The translations under genes and the position numbers were made by a program. The notes beneath the pieces were generated by a model, which searched no databases, was not told the origin of the DNA, and saw nothing but the letters and a program-made list of their open reading frames with translations. DNA of 64,000 nt from Methanococcoides methylutens (lineage in GTDB: Archaea; Halobacteriota; Methanosarcinia; Methanosarcinales; Methanosarcinaceae), in contig NZ_JRHO01000002.1 of the NCBI RefSeq assembly GCF_000765475.1, forward strand, positions 1 through 64,000. The letters run 5' to 3'. Numbering within the stretch: the first letter of the stretch is position 1; every line of letters starts with the position of its first letter. This document shows positions 60,556-64,000 of this stretch, one piece after another.

Positions 60556-61074
60556 TCAGTAACGATACATTCTACTATATCCCATTCCGGGACCATGCCC
60601 CATACCATATCCAGCACTGTACATCATACCGTATCCACGTCCTGTGTTAGAATAATCGTATGACTGAGTTGTAGTGTCCAGAACGTCACCAGTGAATGCA
60701 TCAATGTAGCTACGCATTACAATACCATCATCGTTTGTGTAATACACAACCCACCATCTACCCATCTGGTAGATATTCTCCTCATTCACATCAGCATCGA
60801 TCTGTTCCTGAGCTATGTCTAATGCATCTTCAATGCTTTCAACGGTCAGTTCATAGTTACCGGAATAGGTATTTGCCATGTTATATCCGGAATAGCCCGA
60901 ATAGCCTGAACTATAAGCACCATATGCAGGGCATCCACCCCATCCAGACCCCGGGCCTGAACCATAAGCAGCCTGGACAGTATCAGTTTGCATCGTCAGT
61001 GCGATCATTCCTGCACCGGCAAGAAATATAGCACCTACCAAAAGCATGTTTGTTATTTTTCTCATTTTGCTCAC
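60556..61074 (-). CDS. Exported Gly/Tyr-rich protein with PepSY-like domain
   Basis: 172 residues. A signal peptide (LLVGAIFLAGAGMIALTM) leads to a low-complexity Gly/Ser/Tyr-rich part (SSGYSGYSGYNM), then a PepSY-like domain (VESIEDALDIAQEQIDAD, RWWVVYYTND, SYIDAFTGDVLDT), and a Met/Gly/Tyr-rich tail (YGMMYSAGYGMGHGPG). Met-rich tails can bind copper. It heads the leftward group 61074-59570. Confidence 0.72.
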   Translation of the reverse strand: MSKMRKITNMLLVGAIFLAGAGMIALTMQTDTVQAAYGSGPGSGWGGCPAYGAYSSGYSGYSGYNMANTYSGNYELTVESIEDALDIAQEQIDADVNEENIYQMGRWWVVYYTNDDGIVMRSYIDAFTGDVLDTTTQSYDYSNTGRGYGMMYSAGYGMGHGPGMGYSRMYRY

Positions 61075-61263
61075 ATCCTTTATTCATTTTAAACTATGTA
61101 ACCATAGTTTGTATATGTAGCCTATATGTTACACATGTACTCATTTATATTTAAGGATTGTGCCCTAACCATTCAAAACCATAATGCAAGAATTATATTT
61201 TTTAAGAATATCGGCATCAAACAAAGGTATTTGGTTCAAAAAAGGATATTAAAGAAAGAGAGA

Positions 61264-61289
61264 TGCTACCATCTTTGTTGATAGTAGCA
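61264..61289 (-). terminator. Hairpin after the FTR1 gene
   Basis: TGCTACCATC and GATAGTAGCA pair over ten positions around TTTGTT. The single mismatch is C-A on the plus strand but G-U on the minus strand, which fits transcription from the leftward FTR1 gene, whose stop lies 27 bp away. Confidence 0.5.
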
Positions 61290-61315
61290 GTCAGCTAGGT
61301 TAAGCTAAGACAAGA

Positions 61316-62125
61316 TCAGGCTGTTATTGCAACCTTTTCCCGTCTTCCGGGTACCCTCAGCCCGATACCAACCGCAATGTAGTATCCAACATAGGTCAGC
61401 ACTTCGATAAGCGATGGGTTTCCGTTGTATCCGAGCAGAGATTTCATGATAGAACCAAAGGTTCCTCTCTCATCGATGACGTGATTGATATCCCATACAT
61501 GTTCTACAATGATCGGAACCACGCCTGCTTCCTGTAGCTCGTGTACACCATGTGCTGCCAGTCCCGCTGCAAAGAGGATCAGGAAGATGCTGGTGATCTT
61601 GAAGAAGTTGTTCAGGTCAGTGTGTGAAGAGTATCTGAATACCAGGTATGCGACCACGATGGATACAGAAAGACCTGCAACTCCCCCATAGAGAACAGCA
61701 TTGGTTTCCGTGTTCATTGCTGCTGCACCCAGGAAGAGTACGGTCTCAATACCTTCCCTCAGGACAGAGAGGAATGCCAGTGCAAAGAGTCCGTAGGCTT
61801 TCTTCCCTTCGACCTGCTCCTTTATCGTTGATGAGATATTGTTATTCTCACGTGCCATCCAAATGATCATGGATGTCAGGATAACTGCTGCTATCAGCAT
61901 CACAAGCCCTTCAAAGAGCTCCTCATTACGGCCTTCGAATTGTATTGCAAGAAGGTTGAAGACAACTGCAGCGATCAGGCTTCCAACGATAGCAAGTCCT
62001 GTACCACTATAGACGTATTTGTTTAGTTCAGTTCGTCTTGTCTGCACAAGATACGCGAGGATAATCCCCACTATTAGAAAGGCTTCAAGCCCTTCCCTGA
62101 ATGTTATCATAAAGCTTGAGAACAT
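61316..62125 (-). CDS. FTR1-family high-affinity iron permease
   Basis: 269 residues, seven helices. It has both REGxE iron-binding motifs (FREGLEAFL in helix 1 and LREGIETVLF in helix 4), the mark of FTR1/EfeU transporters. No multicopper oxidase or EfeO/EfeB gene is visible alongside, but small membrane and coiled-coil exported proteins follow upstream. MFSSFMITF at 62125 is preferred over the ATG at 62134 from the AGGA spacing. A DtxR-like palindrome lies at its promoter. Confidence 0.93.
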   Translation of the reverse strand: MFSSFMITFREGLEAFLIVGIILAYLVQTRRTELNKYVYSGTGLAIVGSLIAAVVFNLLAIQFEGRNEELFEGLVMLIAAVILTSMIIWMARENNNISSTIKEQVEGKKAYGLFALAFLSVLREGIETVLFLGAAAMNTETNAVLYGGVAGLSVSIVVAYLVFRYSSHTDLNNFFKITSIFLILFAAGLAAHGVHELQEAGVVPIIVEHVWDINHVIDERGTFGSIMKSLLGYNGNPSLIEVLTYVGYYIAVGIGLRVPGRREKVAITA

Positions 62126-62144
62126 ATTAATCATTCCTATTATT

Positions 62145-62160
62145 GTTTGGTATACCTAAC
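62145..62160. promoter_or_regulatory. DtxR/IdeR-like palindrome at the FTR1 promoter
   Basis: Read on the minus strand, GTTAGGTATACCAAAC is a near-perfect inverted repeat (one mismatched pair), with TTAGG half-site wording as in DtxR-type iron boxes. It lies 20-35 bp before the FTR1 start, where bound repressor would block transcription. The regulator gene is not in the window. Confidence 0.5.
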
Positions 62161-62293
62161 AATGATAGGGGTGATATATTTTAGTTAGTATTGCGGCAAA
62201 TGTTGCAAATCATATTAGGAAAAAAGAAAAAATGAGAAAGGAGAAATTATCTTAAAAGTTCTTTATTCATCCAATAAAGTAAAATTATACATC

Positions 62294-62461
62294 TTATTCA
62301 TCACTTTCCTGAGGGAATTTATCCATGGCTTTAACCCTGATACGACCTTTTTCAAGTGCTTTCTGTGCATTGTATACCCAATGAGATATAACAAGCACAA
62401 TAATAGTAATGAACAGGATTGCCAAAGTCGCTATTATAAGATCTTCTGAAAATAACACCAT
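62294..62461 (-). CDS. Small single-helix membrane protein
   Basis: 55 residues from the ATG at 62461 (a GTG at 62491 would add ten). One helix (LIIATLAILFITIIVLVI) is followed by a charged tail (KALEKGRIRVKAMDKFPQE). It resembles the 33-residue protein at 63228-63329 and lies between FTR1 and the coiled-coil exported protein, as if part of their operon. Confidence 0.65.
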   Translation of the reverse strand: MVLFSEDLIIATLAILFITIIVLVISHWVYNAQKALEKGRIRVKAMDKFPQESDE

Positions 62462-62517
62462 TGATTCACAACCATTACAATTCTTATCCACTTTCGGAAT
62501 TCAGCATTCTAATGCGC

Positions 62518-63132
62518 TTAGATCCACTTCGCAAAGAATCCGAACACCTTATTCTTGATTGAATCAAATGTTCCTTCTTCAGCATTGAATTCAGATGTTT
62601 TCTGAATCACCTTTTTATCGCCATCAATTCCAGAATCAGATCCATTCATGTTTCTAGACATCGGATATTCATTCTCATCCACCTGAGACATCACAATTGA
62701 TTTTCTTATCACTTCAAGTTCTTCCAGAGACTCTGCCGATTCAACTTCTTGTTTTATACTATTGAGAACCTCAATTTGCTCATCGATCTTCTCAACATTT
62801 ATATTTTCATTGTCACTTTCATCGAGATCCTCTTTTTTATTTTCAAGGTCATTGATCCATTTATCAATTAATTCGAACATATCGTTCTGGAAATACTCGA
62901 ACTCTTCTTCTTCGGTCTCAAATTCCGGAATTCTGTCATTCATATTGTCAGGTTTATCCATTCCGGCATTTGATTTACTCATGTTACCATATCTATCCAT
63001 GCTAGGATCTTGTCTGCCCATGTTGTCTAATTTTACATCATTTTCTGCAGCAAGTGCATCCGATGGTAGAAGACTCACCATCATTAACATAACTACAAGA
63101 CAGGAAAATATTTTTACTACATTTTTTACCAT
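62518..63132 (-). CDS. Exported coiled-coil protein, copy 1 of a repeat family
   Basis: 204 residues. A signal peptide (LVVMLMMVSLLPSDALA) is followed by a charged linker, then one helical unit: FETEEEEFEYFQNDMFELID, DEQIEVLNSIKQEVESAESL and EELEVIRKSI. The unit matches the repeats of the protein at the right window edge (FESDEEKFEYILEKMSDSID... ESLEDLREIRESIAS). It is probably exported and soluble or surface-bound. No family is recognised. Confidence 0.7.
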   Translation of the reverse strand: MVKNVVKIFSCLVVMLMMVSLLPSDALAAENDVKLDNMGRQDPSMDRYGNMSKSNAGMDKPDNMNDRIPEFETEEEEFEYFQNDMFELIDKWINDLENKKEDLDESDNENINVEKIDEQIEVLNSIKQEVESAESLEELEVIRKSIVMSQVDENEYPMSRNMNGSDSGIDGDKKVIQKTSEFNAEEGTFDSIKNKVFGFFAKWI

Positions 63133-63227
63133 ACTACCAACTCCTCAAGAATCATTGGATTGCTGATTACCTGATAACGTATTATCTCTCACAATAATCA
63201 CAAAACTAAAACCCGGATAGTCCTGTT

Positions 63228-63329
63228 TCAAGTGTTTTCCCTGCAAGTAATAACTATAACAAGCACAATAGCAACAAAAAACAGGAATCCTATAGCCATA
63301 AATATGACCTCATCAACTGTCAGTGTCAT
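63228..63329 (-). CDS. 33-residue single-helix membrane protein
   Basis: ATG at 63329 to TGA at 63228. The product MTLTVDEVIFMAIGFLFFV then AIVLVIVITCRENT is one membrane helix with a short tail. Its start, helix and IVLVI wording match the 55-residue protein at 62294, and each lies next to a coiled-coil repeat gene, which supports it as a real gene despite its size. Confidence 0.5.
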   Translation of the reverse strand: MTLTVDEVIFMAIGFLFFVAIVLVIVITCRENT

Positions 63330-63443
63330 GACTCTACATCTATTGGGATAATTTGTTCATCAAAACTTAATTGATTATCAGACAATGGATTTTGCTGAAA
63401 AAAGAAAGGGGATTAATTCTCCCTTTTTCAAACTTTCCAGCTA

Positions 63444-64000
63444 TTACTCATCCTCCTGAAGCTCCATTGGAGGATGGGATCTCCTCATTTCTTTAAGGTC
63501 TTCTCTTATTTCCTTAAGGTCCTCAAGAGACGTTGCATCTGTAAGAAATTCCTGTGCCTGTTCGAGATTATCGAGACGCTCCGCGACATCCTCAGCAGTT
63601 ATCCTTTTATCGTCGATCTCATCGAGATCCAGAGATTCAAGAAGCTCAATTCTTTTATCGATGGAATCAGACATTTTTTCCAGAATATACTCGAACTTTT
63701 CCTCATCGCTTTCGAATTCAGGCATATTTTCGATCCTTTCCATATTTCTGTGCCCAGGTCCATCCTGAGGTTTCACTGAAGCAATTGATTCCCTTATTTC
63801 TCTGAGATCTTCCAGAGACTCTGCAGTTTCAAGCTCTTCTTTTACATTATCGAGAGATTCAAGATGCTTCTCAATACCCTCAGCAGTTATCCTTTCATCG
63901 TCGATCTCATCGAGATCAATAGATTCAAGGGCTTCGATCCTTTTATTGATGGATTCGGACATCATTTCCAGAAGATACTCGAATTTCTCTTCATCTGTCT
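63444..64000 (-). CDS. Coiled-coil repeat protein, 5' end beyond the window
   Basis: The last 185 codons are seen; the frame is open to the right edge. Two full units of about 80 residues repeat: EEKFEYLLEMMSESINKRIE... LDEIDDERITAEGIEKHL... ESLEDLREIRESIAS and EEKFEYILEKMSDSIDKRIE... LDEIDDKRITAEDVAERL... TSLEDLKEIREDLKE. They are acidic, all-helical and strongly conserved between units. An exported protein is likely by homology to the gene at 62518, but the signal peptide, if any, is outside the window. Confidence 0.75.
   Translation of the reverse strand, partial: TDEEKFEYLLEMMSESINKRIEALESIDLDEIDDERITAEGIEKHLESLDNVKEELETAESLEDLREIRESIASVKPQDGPGHRNMERIENMPEFESDEEKFEYILEKMSDSIDKRIELLESLDLDEIDDKRITAEDVAERLDNLEQAQEFLTDATSLEDLKEIREDLKEMRRSHPPMELQEDE

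Overview
The window reads as chromosome of a methylotrophic methanogenic archaeon, most likely a member of the Methanosarcinaceae (a Methanococcoides- or Methanolobus-like organism). The signs are a methylcobamide:CoM methyltransferase of the MtaA/MtbA type, a DUF1638 protein, a membrane-anchored multiheme cytochrome c, a KamA-type radical SAM aminomutase, an iron-sulfur flavoprotein, UPF0216, an Rsm22-type protein, S-layer-type (COG1361) and DUF3303 proteins, AT-rich DNA with TATA-box promoters, and GGAGG/GGTG ribosome binding sites. Genus-level assignment is inference.

Layout. 0-6.5 kb is an AT-rich accessory block that looks like a defence island: a HAD 5'-nucleotidase-like protein, a 1009-residue TPR protein ending in a HEPN RNase motif, a two-gene operon of a prokaryotic viperin and an AdkA-like nucleotide kinase, and a divergent CARF-winged-helix regulator. 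A 27-nt tRNA 3' end (att-like) lies just to the right. 6.6-16 kb is housekeeping and membrane biology: a Bcp peroxiredoxin, Isf, an SMR efflux pump, an ABC exporter operon with an S-layer-type protein, a conserved-TM-helix protein, CorA and MarC. 16.4-19.4 kb is an iron/corrinoid-type ABC importer. 19.5-31.7 kb holds an unknown protein, an Rsm22-like methyltransferase, two small ferritin-like proteins, a cupredoxin, a MerR/GyrI regulator, MtaA, a Cache lipoprotein, a ferredoxin-nitroreductase, pirin, a SulP transporter preceded by a SulP remnant, and a KamA-like aminomutase. 31.7-34.0 kb is a decaying stretch with pseudogene fragments and an ORF carrying one in-frame TAG, which could encode pyrrolysine. 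34-48 kb contains a DUF4097 lipoprotein, a Gate-domain protein, a nine-haem cytochrome c, threonine synthase, a glycosyltransferase, a permuted GTPase, a subtilase, a Na+/Ca2+-type exchanger, a strong structured-RNA candidate and AzlCD. 48-56 kb has small duplicated genes (DUF3303 pair, double FAS1 lipoprotein), a rifampin-phosphotransferase-like protein with an FMN-binding partner, and a TudS/YbgA-type protein that lacks a cluster cysteine. 56-64 kb is rich in metal and redox genes: a CopZ-like protein, a ferredoxin, a mono-haem cytochrome c lipoprotein, an ArsR regulator, small membrane proteins and an FTR1 iron permease. It ends in a duplicated module of a small TM protein plus a coiled-coil repeat protein that runs off the right edge.

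How the genes may work together. In the left island, viperin would make 3'-deoxy-3',4'-didehydro nucleotide chain terminators, the overlapping kinase may supply or process its nucleotides, the HAD protein may dephosphorylate nucleotides, the HEPN protein could cleave RNA, and the CARF-HTH protein is placed to control the viperin promoter. On the right, FTR1 with a DtxR-like palindrome and the surrounding secreted or membrane proteins suggest a metal-responsive envelope locus. No CRISPR array, cas gene, rRNA, complete tRNA or insertion sequence was seen.
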